Of a DNA stretch of 64,000 nucleotides, positions 40,609-51,766 are shown one piece after another. Made by a program: the position numbers and the translations under genes. Positions within the stretch are counted from its first letter, which is position 1; every line of letters begins with the position of its first letter. The notes beneath the pieces were generated by a model. It was not told the origin of the DNA. It made no database searches and saw only the letters and a list, made by a program, of their open reading frames with translations. Source of the DNA: Centroberyx gerrardi (lineage: Eukaryota > Chordata > Actinopteri > Beryciformes > Berycidae); the NCBI RefSeq assembly GCF_048128805.1, contig NC_136017.1:7102307-7166306 (forward strand), written 5' to 3'.

Positions 40609-41811
40609 ATGAATCGCGGCCATCTGAATGCTACAGCCAGCTCTCTCTCTAACCCACACGCGATTAACATGACAGCCACAGACGACAAGGATCAAAATGT
40701 GGTTAAAGTTTCCAACTGTCTCTCCTGGAACTTCTTCTTTTCGGAGAAGGCATCTCTGCCGTTTTTTCTCATTCTGCTACTTGGCCTTGTCCTTCTTTCA
40801 TGTGCAACGAATGGATCCCTCTTTTTTCTGATAGTGAAATACAAACAACTGTTGTGGCAGCCACAGTACATCATGCTGAAGCACATATCGGCCTGTGGAG
40901 TTGGGCTGAGTTTTTTAACCGCTCTTGTTGTGCTGTCCTCTGTGGTGCGGGAGCAAACTCAGGTGTACGGCTACTGGTGCATAGCACAGTTCAGCATGTT
41001 GCGGTGCTCGTTCTTGGTCTCCCAGATGACCCTGGCTCTAATGACAGTAGAGCGCTACATATTCATTTGTCACGGCATCCACTACCTCAGGATGATCAAA
41101 ACTGGCAATGTTCACCTTGGCATGGGACTCGTATGGCTGGTCAGCGTGACACTGAGCTTTCACACAGCGTTTCTGCTGATCCGGGGACAGCGTGGCTTCA
41201 ACCGGCAAACCACCGGGCTCATGTGTGACGCCGTTGCTATAGAGGAACACATAGGGTTTTCTCTGGAAGAGGACTTGCTGGTGTTTGGGCCACCTGCCAT
41301 CATAATGACTCTTTGCCTTTTGGTCATCTGCTACTGCTATGCGTGCATGTACAGCGCGGCACTCAGGGTGACCATGGCTCTTAAGTGTAGCAACCACCGG
41401 GCCAACCGCACCGTGAGTTTCTACCTCTTTATATATTTACTGCAGCTGGGGCCGAGCCTCTTGGTTATCCTCCTTACAATCATGGGGAAGAGAAATGCCT
41501 CAATTGCCTTGTGCAAGAGGTTCAGTTCCATAGTAACGCCTCTGCTAATCATCGCACCTACCTGCGTCAACGCAGCTGTCCCTCTCATCCGTAACCCACA
41601 GATCAAGAGAGCGCTCGTCTCTGTGTACCGGCAGCGGTGCCAGTCCAGAGTCCAGTCGGAGATGGAGTTTCGGCAGAGCAGGAGGGTGGATGGGATGGGA
41701 CGTGTGTGGCAGGTTGAGGGCGAGAGGCAAGTGGAGCCGGAGAGGACGTCGGCTCCACCTCCCCCTCTACCTGGCCACGCTGTTCCCTCTGTCCCTGAAG
41801 ACTGTCAATAG
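40609..41811 (+). CDS. odorant-receptor-like class A GPCR
   Basis: An intronless seven-pass receptor of 400 aa. N-glycosylation sites at N7 and N20. Membrane segments at about 48-76, 86-113, 122-148, 168-190, 222-250, 267-292 and 303-327. C124 and C206 can form the usual extracellular disulfide. ERYIFICHGIHY (148-159) occupies the DRY position and resembles the odorant-receptor DRYVAICxPLxY. Segment seven has NAAVPLIRN (321-329) in place of NPxxY, followed by PQIKRAL, again like the odorant-receptor end. The 70-residue, Pro-rich C-terminal tail and the long N-terminus are unusual for odorant receptors (typically about 310-320 aa). The ATG at 40,609 is the first in frame; one at 40,602 is out of frame. 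I cannot give an ortholog; an orphan receptor such as a GPR148 relative is an alternative. The reading frame is intact, which argues that it is functional. Confidence 0.8.
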   Translation: MNRGHLNATASSLSNPHAINMTATDDKDQNVVKVSNCLSWNFFFSEKASLPFFLILLLGLVLLSCATNGSLFFLIVKYKQLLWQPQYIMLKHISACGVGLSFLTALVVLSSVVREQTQVYGYWCIAQFSMLRCSFLVSQMTLALMTVERYIFICHGIHYLRMIKTGNVHLGMGLVWLVSVTLSFHTAFLLIRGQRGFNRQTTGLMCDAVAIEEHIGFSLEEDLLVFGPPAIIMTLCLLVICYCYACMYSAALRVTMALKCSNHRANRTVSFYLFIYLLQLGPSLLVILLTIMGKRNASIALCKRFSSIVTPLLIIAPTCVNAAVPLIRNPQIKRALVSVYRQRCQSRVQSEMEFRQSRRVDGMGRVWQVEGERQVEPERTSAPPPPLPGHAVPSVPEDCQ

Positions 41812-42779
41812 CTCATAAGCTTCAGGAGTCGAAGTGTGCTGACAAAAGGGACACTTGGATCAAGAAACACACTCGGACTTATAGGTGTATGAATTGCATA
41901 GGTGTCATTTACACTGGGGACGCTGGGGACCCATGTATGTAGACATCAAGGCTGTGTTGTCAAGTCAGTGACATGGTATTTCCTTCAGCTGTTATTATAC
42001 AATAAAAAGTACAATCAACTCATATGTTTCAGCTTGTTTATACTTGACATCTCTGCATACACTTTCCCTGTAATCCACTATAACTGCATTACAACTTTTT
42101 GATCCTACATATTATATTTGGCGAGATAACTAATTGTGTCATGGACTTGGACCCTGCTTTTTCTGTCTTTATGCTTTTAGATTTTAATTTGCAAAGTCGG
42201 GTCATAATGCATAGTAAAATATCAGTTAATTAGTTTAAACATCGCAGGATAAATTGGTGCAGTGCAGATCCATCTCTTTTTAACCGTAGGCAGGGGAAGT
42301 GAAATCAAATGACAGCAAGAATAAGAGAGAATGAAGGCTGATGATGACCTTTGTTGCTGTTTTTCATTATCGGGAGGAAGGATCATGTCAACATCTCATC
42401 ATGGATTTTGCCACCTAGCAGAGATGTCCTCTAGCATGACAGCCACAGAACTTGAATGGATACGGTCTTTCAAGCTGCCGCTGGCTTTTTAATTAGCTCA
42501 AAAGTTTTGACATCGGTGCACAGTGAGTAGAATGAATGAATGATTTTTATTTTTTTTTAATTTACGTGTCATGCCACTTAGGTGGCCTATCCCACATGGG
42601 ATTACAAGACACCGATAAAATAAACAAAATTTCAGTTTGCTATATTATAGCTATAAACAATACTCAATTCATTACAGTAAGCACATTAAGTACATTAAGT
42701 ACATTCCGGTACTATAATACTCCTAATATGACAAGAACAAATATCCATGGAAAAGAAGAAAGAAGAAAAAAATGAAAAA
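41812..42779. other. region downstream of the GPCR gene
   Basis: AT-rich. AATAAA at about 42,000-42,006 could end the GPCR transcript. The stretch at about 42,340-42,500 (TTTTTAATTAGCTC homeodomain-type core) is unique and might be conserved non-coding DNA. Nothing coding. Confidence 0.35.
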
Positions 42780-44490
42780 AGAAAAGAACAGAAGTACATC
42801 AGCTCATCTATAAAGTGTTGTCTTCCTTCTAGTCCAAGCTTTTTCTAAATAGTCAGCAATTAAAAAGGTTTTGTGTACAAACAGCCATGCCAGTATATCT
42901 GTGTCCTACATATGGAATAGATCATTTTTTCCCTCCACGTTATTAAACAGTCTTGTTCTTAAATCATGGTAATGTGGGCAATACAAAACAAAATGGATCT
43001 CATTTTCAATCTCATTAAGCTCACACAAATAACAAAGTCTCTCTTCCTCAACAGCAACCGCCCAACGACCTGTTTCAATATGGAGAGGGAGGATACCTGA
43101 CCTAATCTGGGCACACAGAGATCTTTTTTTCTTTGACAGGTTATACCGCACATAGTTCTCCGTACCAAATTCATGTTTAATTTCACAAAATGTCCTAAGT
43201 TTTGGTTTATTCCTTACATCGGAAGCCCATTTCATTCCTGATTCAACAGACATTAATTCTTCAAGCATACTGATGTCAAGTTTTACAGTGTTGATATACA
43301 AATCCTCACAGCCTAATCTCACACACAAACTGTGTAGCTCTCTTGCCCATACCCCATTTGTCTGGATGTCCCACAGAAACACTCTTTTAGTTAGTCTGTT
43401 ATCCCTCATCTCCAGTAACCTGTTCCACAGCCTCATCATACAGACACTCCAGCGCTCCTCACAGATTTCCACCCCATGTCACCAGAAATTGCTAGGATAG
43501 GTGCAAATTTGTGTACACCCAAAAAATATCTAAGGGCCCTATTCTGAATTTTTTCACGTGGGGCGATTCTCATATCCCCAAACCCCTGCTACATAATCTA
43601 GAATTGGACATACACAGGCTTGATAGAGTTTGGTGTATGTAGAGAATGAATTTTAGGGGCTATTTTAAGTTAAGTTGATACCAACTAGGTTTGCTAATAT
43701 GCTGATTTTCCCTCAGCATCTTTGTTTTGCCAATAACACCACCAAGAGCTCTGCTAGCTGACTCAGAGAGAAGTGTGGTACCTTTTACAAAACTCATATG
43801 TTCATCCAAGTATAATCCTAGGTATTTGTAGTATTTTGTGTAATTCAACTTTTTCCCCCCAAAATAGAATTGAAACTTACTAATACTTTTCCTTGGGTTT
43901 CTAAAATGCATTATTTCTGTTTTCTTTTCGTTTATACTCATTCTCCATTTACTGCACCACATCTCAGCACATAACATTCACATGCTTTGCTCTATTATTG
44001 CCAAACCACACATAGCCCTCTAGATCAGTTGAGTCCTTTCCCATTAAATGAGTCTCATTTAGGGAGATAATGTCAGGTCGTAAAGAATGCAGAATAGCAG
44101 CTCTTAACTTACAGTGCAACAGAGAGAGTGTTTCCTGAGCACCTGCCGACGCGGTGCTCCATTTCAGTCCTGTACCGCAGCACAGTCACTTTGCCCTGGA
44201 CTGTACGCAGCTCTGCTTTAATCACGCCCGGGCCCCGGCCTCTCGGTACCATTCGTTCCGCAGTTACCACCTCTGGCACGGGGTCACACTGGATTCCTTC
44301 CGCCAAGAGCTTTTTCACCCTCTCCGTGGCGCTCTCGCCTTCCTCGAACCGCAGGCCCGAGATTATAATGGACACCTCAGGATCAAATTTGGGCGTCTTC
44401 GCTTTGGCGAAAATTGTAATATAACAAGTTCAGATTGTCTTCGTTTGGTAGCAGCGCACCTCCTCACCTCCAGCGGACCTCTTACCATGG
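42780..44490 (-). mobile_element. rearranged non-LTR retrotransposon
   Basis: Minus-strand pieces of one LINE in the expected order. About 44,110-44,430 is the end of an ORF1-like protein (SIIISGLRFEEGES, RGRGPGVIKAELRTVQGK). About 43,985-44,105 is an endonuclease fragment (LRPDIISLNETHL, LEGYVWFGNNR). About 43,708-43,977 is the reverse-transcriptase palm end (WRMSINEKKTEIMHF, YYKYLGLYLDEHM, ASRALGGVIGKTK). About 43,480-43,640 is YQACVCPILDYVAGVWGYE and YFLGVHKFAPILAISGDMGW. 42,906-43,472 is the C-terminal domain with CYLCELNEIENEIHFVLYCP. The middle of ORF2 is deleted, the frame is shifted more than once, and a 58-bp foreign patch interrupts it at 43,650. Not functional. Confidence 0.85.
43650..43707. 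repeat. 58-bp direct repeat, copy inside the LINE
   Basis: Matches 44,610-44,667 with one mismatch (A/G at 43,684). It interrupts the reverse-transcriptase reading between GGVIGKTKMLRE and the YTKLYQACVCPILDY segment, so it is foreign to the LINE. Confidence 0.9.
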
Positions 44491-44609
44491 AGTAGAAGTG
44501 TAGGCTATAGTTGATTTAATCTGTTTCAGCCAATGTCTATTAGCTGTTTGAAGTTAGCGAATGCTAACCTTTCTTCTCCACTAAATGTAGGCTAAGCTTA
44601 GTTTATAGC

Positions 44610-44667
44610 ATTTTAGGGGCTATTTTAAGTTAAGTTGATACCAGCTAGGTTTGCTAATATGCTGATT
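44610..44667. repeat. 58-bp direct repeat, copy outside the LINE
   Basis: The partner of 43,650-43,707, exactly 960 bp away. It lies in the DNA beyond the 5' side of the LINE and is probably the source copy. Confidence 0.9.
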
Positions 44668-47610
44668 ATGCTACGTTAACTTTGTCGCTAACAGCAGCTT
44701 TCCAGTGAGTTTTGACAATTTGCAAGCAGTCTTGACGTGCAACAGACACATCTGCACAGTTCTCAAGCAAGTGTGACAAACTTTACGGCCTTAATGCTCG
44801 GACTTTCGTTGTGACCTTAGCAACTAACCCTTAAAATTCCATAGTCGCCATTTTATGGTGTACTAGCCAAATTACCATGGCAAACAGAAGAAGGACCGTT
44901 CTAGTTCGTTCGGCCAAGTTCTGTGATGACAGCAGCCCTATCATGGCCCAGTTCAAGTCAAGTCCATTTATTCATCACAAGCATGTCTCAAAGGAAAGAA
45001 CAAGCCTACCTAAATCTAACTAATCAACAATCTACAAGCAGTTAATTATAGGTCAGTGTTCTGCTCTCAACCATTTTTTCTGTAATTACTGTATGTCAAT
45101 AAACAGCCATTCAAAAATGTAGTATTTTATAAGGATACATTTACCCATTTACTTCAATGTCAAGATTAACATTTAAAAAAAAAAAAATTCAACACGTGAT
45201 TTATACCTTTGACAGAGCATAACAGAAAATGAGGGAATTCGAGAGCTTTCAGCCATTTATCACTATCAAATGTAGAGTGCATAAAATGATGAACAGTGAT
45301 CATTATGACTTGTCTCCTAAGGCTCAGCTGAACATCACATGTGCAGTTAATGAGGAAAAGAGCCTGTCACTATGCAGATGCAACAGTTAAAATGGTGTAG
45401 GCTACTCAGACTGTGAAGCTAAGATGAATTTATTTTCTTAACAATACACTTAAACGGTGGCTTATTTTGCTTATAAGCTTAAAATGTCAACATCAGACTA
45501 CCAGTAGATGGATAAATGATAGTTTAGCCATCCCAGATTAAACACTGACACTGACCTCAATATTTGAAACTGTCAAATCTGAGGTTGCTATGACTGAATT
45601 GACCCCATTGCATGCAGCTTAACCTAAACTGTATGTGATAACGACTAACTCGAGTGTTTAATTTAAGGTGCTGTGAAAAAAGTAGCTTACTTGTAACAAA
45701 AGGCAGAAATGAAGGCTTGAATTTGCAGCTGGCTGCAGGAGAGAGAGAGGTAAGTGCAGTGTGTACGTGTCAGTCTGCTGACATGAACAAGCACAATTGG
45801 TTTCCTATTTACTAAAGTACTCAGTAACATCTAAGGGGAGATACAATACATAAGGTCTAATAGCCCTCTTCTTTGTTTAGACTACTGCACCTGCACTGCA
45901 TTTGTCTTGGCTTACTGTAACGTAGCTATAATCACTTTTGAAATCTTTATTTAAAGTCAATATATGTATGTTTCTATATATGTGTGTATATCTATCTATC
46001 TATCTATCTATCGTATCTATCTATAAGACATTGTGAGAAATAATTATCGGGGGGGTAAAATTCTCTCACCTCCAAATGATGTGAACATGTCTTCCCTGTC
46101 TCACCCAAAACCTACGTGTACGGATGTGTCCGCTTCTGCATACTGAATAGTAATTCTGACTGGAGAATGGAAAATTGTGAATGAATCAATAAGAGGAGGC
46201 TTGGAGCTGGAGAACTTGATAGAATAGTGTGAATTAGTGTACACTATATACATATATTGATATATAATGCATTGTAAAAAACAATTCATAAGCCCAACCT
46301 GAGGTGAAATTGCCACCACCATTTGCAACTCTCCATGTTTAATCTACCTTGATGAGGCAATCTGTTCGCCAATTGCCATTGATAACGCACTGACAGAAAA
46401 GGTGATGAGGCAATCTGTTCTTCCACAGCCAATAATAATGCATGGACAGAAAGTGATGAGGCACCAGGCCTGTGCATGTTGAATGGAAATAAGGTGCTGC
46501 ACTGTTTTAATGGGATGTGTCGAGTCTTGGAGCGCTTCACATTTATCTCCCATATGCACTGGGACCAAGCCAGGCTGCTATCATATAGCTCTCAACTTTA
46601 GAACTGGGGCCAAGTGTGGGCAGTTTTCTTAGCAGGGTAGGCTATACAGAACATTCACACTAAAGAAAAAATAATGATATGCAGACTTGCTGAAGACTTA
46701 ACTGGTCTGATTTCCAGAACAAAGATTAGTGCTACTTCAGGACTAAATTAAATTAAAACCTCCAAGGAGGCAGATTCAGCTTCAGATTAATGCCGTTTAG
46801 GGAAGATACTACTTCAATGTAGACCGAAGAGCAGCCAGAGAAGAACTTCATGACAGGAGCAACCTATTACATTCTTTGGTAACGCTTTATTTTCCAGGTC
46901 CGCAACTTCCAAGTAATTTTCTAGAAAGGAGTTGGTAAGTAACTGTTCGTTTCTTAGGAAGTTTCCTGGAATGAAGCATGACATTATGTACTATTTATAG
47001 GGAAAATAGAGGAAGAGTTCAACGGTGGAGTTGGTAAGTACCTGGTCATTTCTTTTGGAGTTTCCGAGATAGAGCCATGAAATTAGTTGCAATACTTTCT
47101 ACCGGTTAGACCTGAAATTTCCAAACAGGTATATTCAAACAAGAGCAGTTACAAAGATAAAACATGAGTACATAAAAACTCAAAAACATATTGCTTTATT
47201 AAAAGTGACTCAGCAACATTTATGGTATTTTCACACCTGCGCAGAATACATGAAACTGCATTTACAAAATAAGTCGGTCCCACAAACAAAAATATCTTCG
47301 ATTTCAGCCAGTAAGTAAGGCAACTGAGCCCTCCGCTCTCAAAGCTCCGGTTTCAGAATAAAAGCTGCTTGGCTGATTAGGTTGCTATAAGGTCAATATT
47401 TCAAACTTTTAACACATGTTTACAATGTTTACTGCTGCCTTGTATTAGGAGTACAGAAATAAAGTTTTTTTTCAAAGCTGCCCTTCTCTTTCCATCAAAA
47501 TAAAACTCTGAACCAATGTATAAAAACTCTGAACCAATGTGGCTGAAAGGAATACTGTAGAACAAGCCACATATTTTGAACAATCTCACCGAGTTGTTTG
47601 CTTGCTAATT
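44668..47610. other. non-coding region with small repeats
   Basis: Contains a (TATC)n tract at about 45,989-46,024 and three imperfect 51-53-bp tandem units beginning GATGAGGC at 46,351, 46,404 and 46,455. A decayed repeat at about 46,875-47,120 begins GGTAACGCTTTATTTTCCAG, a form I associate with fish transposon ends. No host coding exon is seen. Confidence 0.5.
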
Positions 47611-47614
47611 TTAG

Positions 47615-48120
47615 GACTTTACTTTAAAGGCAGCAACTCCTTCAATTTTCTCTTTGCTGTTTTATTTCCGGGTTTTCATCAAGAAAGTCCTTGCAAATGC
47701 GGGCATATCGAGACAACGCTTCATCCTGTTTGAATTCTGGTCTGCCTGCACCATTCACCACAATATGAACTTGCAATGATGGCTGAGAGCTGGATTGCCT
47801 CCTTGCTCACTTTGACTCTTCTGCATGCTGCTGTGACACTCAGCGTCTTCTTGTATTCCTTCAAGATGACCTTGTAATGGTTGGTCACCTCATCTGGTAA
47901 TAAGCTCTAAGGTACCATGGCCATGTAAGTACTTCAAATTGAGACATTTCAATATGCATGACTTGAGTGAACCGTTGTCCATTACCTCGTTTTCCAAACG
48001 TTTATCCCAACTCATCCTTGCTCTTCTTCTTAGCCTTCTGGGTCTTCTTTTCTTCTTTGATGAGTCCGTTGAAGAAGTGTCAGCATCAGAAGAGTCAGGA
48101 GGATCCTAGGTCTAAAGAAG
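47615..48120 (-). pseudogene. decayed CCDC106-like fragment
   Basis: Minus-strand translation in pieces. DPPDSSDADTSSTDSSKKKR, followed by RPRRLRRRARMSWD, is at about 48,015-48,110. DEVTNHYKVILKEYKKTL then SVTAACRRVKVSKEAIQ is at about 47,790-47,900. RYARICKDFLDENPEIKQQR and then, in another frame, KELLPLK is at about 47,620-47,720. The order (Ser/Lys-rich stretch, helical domain, LLPL end) resembles fish CCDC106-like proteins, which occur in many copies. The pieces are in different frames and a TGA interrupts the end, so it is not intact. A short intron is possible (donor GAG then GTAATGG; acceptor CTTATTACCAG). Assignment is tentative. Confidence 0.4.
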
Positions 48121-50210
48121 TGGTTGCAGTCCAAGGTGTCTGTCACTAGCAAAGAGAAAAAAATAAATCCACCACAAGACTTGACCAATGTTCATCATAT
48201 TAAACAAACAAATTGCATTGCTATGGACGACTAGAAGGAGTTGATGGTGGTCAGGAAGGTTGAGGAGAGCAAGGATTGCCTGGAAAAGGGAGGAGTGAAA
48301 GCGGTTAAGAGGACAGGTGGTAAGACTTCATCTGGGGAGACATTAAGCTAAAGTCAGTGGTGTAAGAAGAGGAGGTAGTCAGAGATTTGGGAGGACAGCT
48401 AGTTGGGTGTCATCAACATTCTGCTCGGGCCAAAGTCCTCAGCAGAAAGAGGAGAGAGGGAGGGGTCTCGGAGAGAGAGTAGTTTAATGAGGTTACAGCA
48501 TTGAATTATACAACTGTGAAATGCAGGAATGCATCAATACTGCTACTGGCAGCCCATAACAGGCCAACTCTGGGCTGAAGTACAGTGTCAGTATCAGAGT
48601 ATTTCCCCAACAGCAAAATCGGATACCAACAGCCATGTGCAATGTGTCAGAAATCAATTAAAAATGCTACATTTTCTGCATTTGTGACACAGAAATATGG
48701 ATGGTGAAAAATGGATGACATCTTTCTCCTGAGAATACTGTTCCGTAAAACCAATGGATGTGACTGGTTCTTTGTATTGGCCACTACTCAGAAAAACAAT
48801 GGTATTGTAATTCCTAGTAGAAGGCTGCTTTAACAACAGAGGCAGATGAAAAGAAAGAGGACAGGATACTGAAAGTGAATGAGATCTATAGACAAGCCAA
48901 CCTTGAGCCACTTTCTCTCATCTAACTGAAACACTGTTCGCCTACTTCAAGTTTCCAGATAACCACAGAGCAGGTGTGGACAGGTAGATAGCTCCAGAGG
49001 AGAGGTGGCGGAAAAGGTCAAATGATGACTACATGATGACACAGTATAACCTCAAGCACAACACATAAAGGTTCCTTGGCCAATACAGAAATTGTCAGCT
49101 TCTTCCTGCAATAAAATCAGCAAAAAAGGAGAATTTATGTATTTATATACAGTATATATATATTCAATTTATGTCCTAAAAACAACATTTCCATAAACTT
49201 GAAACTTGAGTTCATATTGTAAGACACTGTTCAACTAGTTTTTCATCATTGACTACCTGCTCCAGTTGAGTTTTTGGTCCTCCTCTTGATGTTTGTTCCA
49301 CTCATTTTCATGTTTTCTTCATTTGCGTGTTTCGCAGTTGAAGAAGCCATGACTTTTGGTGCATCCTTTGGTGTCACCGCTGGTAGGCAGAGAGGACGAC
49401 AAATAAGACGGAGGTTGTTTCATTTGAGAATTACTGTCTTTCAAATGTCAGAGGATGAGATTAAAATAACTTATAGATTTATGGCAACTCTTCATCTGCT
49501 GGCCCATGACTCAGCTACAACAGGGATATCGCAGTCTGTTCTCTCACCTGTGCAATGTTAAAGGCATACTGAGCAGGATTTCCCCCCTTGAAATAGCATT
49601 CTTCCAGGCTTCTGTCTGGATTTTCTTATTTCTGAATGTTCGGGTCGTTTCTGGGCGTCAGCCTTTTGGCAGTGGGTGTGTCTGCCTGCAACCAGAACCA
49701 CTGCTGAATCGTTCTATATCTAAAAGCCACGCTGGCTGCGGTAGCGGACTCAAGTAAGTGGAGTTCTGGTCAGAGCGAGTGTGTGTCGTTAGCTGGCAGC
49801 TAGGTACCGTTGTTAGCGTAGCTTCATTGTAGTAGAAAATATGATATAGCTACCTAGCTAAGTTAACCGGCACCTACCTGTCCAACAGAAAACAGGCCAA
49901 CTCCGTCGCTCTTCATTCCCATGGATCCTCACTTTCAATACTCGGGTATTCAACGGGTGAAAGCCAACCCCAGATTCACTCTCGTTTTGGAACCTTGTCT
50001 GCTTGGCATTTTGCCTTGGTGTACTTTTTTTTTTTTTACTGTTTTTTACCGTTCTGGCAACCACATGGAGGAGAGATCAAAAGTTGAAAGTTGTGTTTGC
50101 ATGCCACAGCCAGCAAAATCCTACTCAGTATGCCTTTTAAGCTGCACTCATTTTTTGCGTATGGTAGTAATTAGCACGCAAGTAAATACAGCGCTAAATG
50201 GCCTGTAAAC
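48121..50210. other. non-coding region
   Basis: A purine-rich segment at about 48,230-48,480, AT-rich sequence, and a decayed repeat-like part at about 49,500-50,000 (GGCATACTGAGCAGGATTTC, GGCGTCAGCCTTTTGGCAGT). I see no gene that I can support. Confidence 0.4.
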
Positions 50211-50290
50211 GTTGTCATCTGCTATTGGCTGATCTTTGGTGCCAGGCGATGTCACCTGGCACCAAAGATCAGCCAATAGCAAATGACAAT
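50211..50290. repeat. near-perfect 36-bp-arm hairpin
   Basis: The arms 50,211-50,246 and 50,255-50,290 are inverted copies around the 8-base loop CGATGTCA. The inner 26 bp are perfectly complementary; the outer 10 bp have two mismatches. An 80-base RNA from either strand would fold into a stable stem-loop. A 25-bp block after the hairpin (CAATTTCAGTAGCATGCTTT at 50,287) recurs at about 50,360. Confidence 0.95.
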
Positions 50291-50589
50291 TTCAGTAGCA
50301 TGCTTTTTACTATTAGACGTCAGGCTTTACACAGATCTGCCAAAAATCAGCCATTGGCAATTTCAGTAGCATGCTTTTTACCATCATTTACACAGGTTTG
50401 AGTTTGGGGTTTAGTTACTCTTTAATAGGACAACTGTTTTAGCTCCCAGCATTTGGCGGCGGCTCAGTTTGACATTGAGAACACTTTCTTTTGACAGTGT
50501 TCAAATTAAGGCAGACAGTCTGAAATTCAGTCTTATTCTCACTGTGTCATTTTACATCCGAGCTGATAAGATTAGAGAGGCAGTTACAA

Positions 50590-50870
50590 GTCAAGCAATT
50601 ACAAGTTAGGCATTTAGTGGATGCTGTTATCCAGAGTGAAGGGATTGGGTCGTGGCTTTATGACAGCCTTCGAGGGTCTAATCAAACTCCACACCTCAGA
50701 GCCTGTTCTGCCTCTACAAGGGCGACTTAAAGTGAGTGAGCAGGTGGGGGTTCAGTGTCTTGGTCAAGACACATGGGCAGATTGGCTGTTACGGGGATTG
50801 AATCAGAGACAAGCTTCTGGTTATGGTGTGATTTCTTTACACCACCTCCATGCACTGGGATCACTGTCCG
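50590..50870. repeat. dispersed fish repeat (GCATTTAGTGGATGCTGTTA type)
   Basis: The GGCATTTAGTGGATGCTGTT start, a central GGGGGTTCAGTGTCTTGGTC and an end at CTTTACACCACCTCCATGCA match a very common fish interspersed repeat of hAT- or SINE-like type. A fragment of the same family lies in creb1 at 12,370. Confidence 0.6.
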
Positions 50871-50956
50871 ACTACTTATGGAGCTCAACGGAAATGTATT
50901 TTTTTGCAATGTCAGAGGGTAAATATAGAGGGTATGTCAGAGAGAAATACCCACCA

Positions 50957-51766
50957 GACTGCAAAAAATCTCCATCTAAACAAGTCATTTAGTCTACTAT
51001 TGAGTCCTAAAATTAAAATTTTCGTAAAACAAGTGAAAAAATCTGCCGATGGGGTTAGATAATTTCACTATTTGTTTCAAGAATTTTGTAGAATCAAGTT
51101 TCATTTTCTTGATAGTAGTGCAGTGATCTGCCTTTTTTCTGACTTGTTTCAAGATACTGACACTCATTTCTAGAAAATTCCTTAAAAAAAAGGAAACTGC
51201 ATTGGAAACAGTTTACGCAATTTAAATCAGGAAGACAAAATCCACCCACCTCTGTAGTTCATTCATGCTTTCTCTTTACCCAATCAGAGTTGGCGAACAC
51301 TTTCCCTCTTTTTCCAGAAAACCAATCAGTTAGCCGTCACTTCCCTCTCTTTTTCATAGAGCCAATCGTCTAAGTGACGGGAGTATATACACATCACCTA
51401 CTATGCTATTACCCTTCTCTCAGATCTATGCTGTATGCTGCTGTCATTCCAGTCGCTGTGCTTACCTTCGCCCCTCCTCCACCCCATCACCACCAATGTC
51501 CAGGCCCTAGAAGAACTCCCCAGGGGGGCGGGGCTTCCTAATTCCTACGTCCATCCACAGATGTGCTCCTAACTTCTCCATGGAGCTTGCGCCAAAGTTT
51601 CCATCATGTTTCGCTTCAGACTAAAGTTTTCATTTGAGCATTCAATCTAGTCTCTCTAGTTATCTCAGCTCATTGGCAGAATTTTTCTCTTGGTTTATGA
51701 AAAATAAGATTTGAAGGCTGAATATGAGACTAAATGACTAGTTAAGATGGATGTTTTTTTGCAGTG
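50957..51766. mobile_element. foldback MITE (CACTGCAAAAA family) split by an insertion
   Basis: The left half is 50,957-51,210 (ACTGCAAAAAATCTCCATCT to TGCATTGGAAACA). The right half is about 51,657-51,766 (TTATCTCAGCTCATTGGCAG to TTTTTGCAGTG). Together they rebuild the family; the 446 bp between them are foreign. Confidence 0.7.
51211..51656 (+). promoter_or_regulatory. promoter-like insertion with three CCAAT boxes and a TATA box
   Basis: Three CCAAT boxes at 51,280, 51,322 and 51,362 recur with a period of about 41 bp as part of a tandem unit (CCAATCAG... then CTTCCCTCT or TTTCCCTCT, then CTTTTT). TATATA follows at 51,384-51,389 and a GGGGCGGGG GC box at about 51,520. This arrangement suggests a retroviral-type solo LTR or a captured promoter. 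No clear LTR ends, AATAAA or target-site duplication is visible. Confidence 0.4.
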
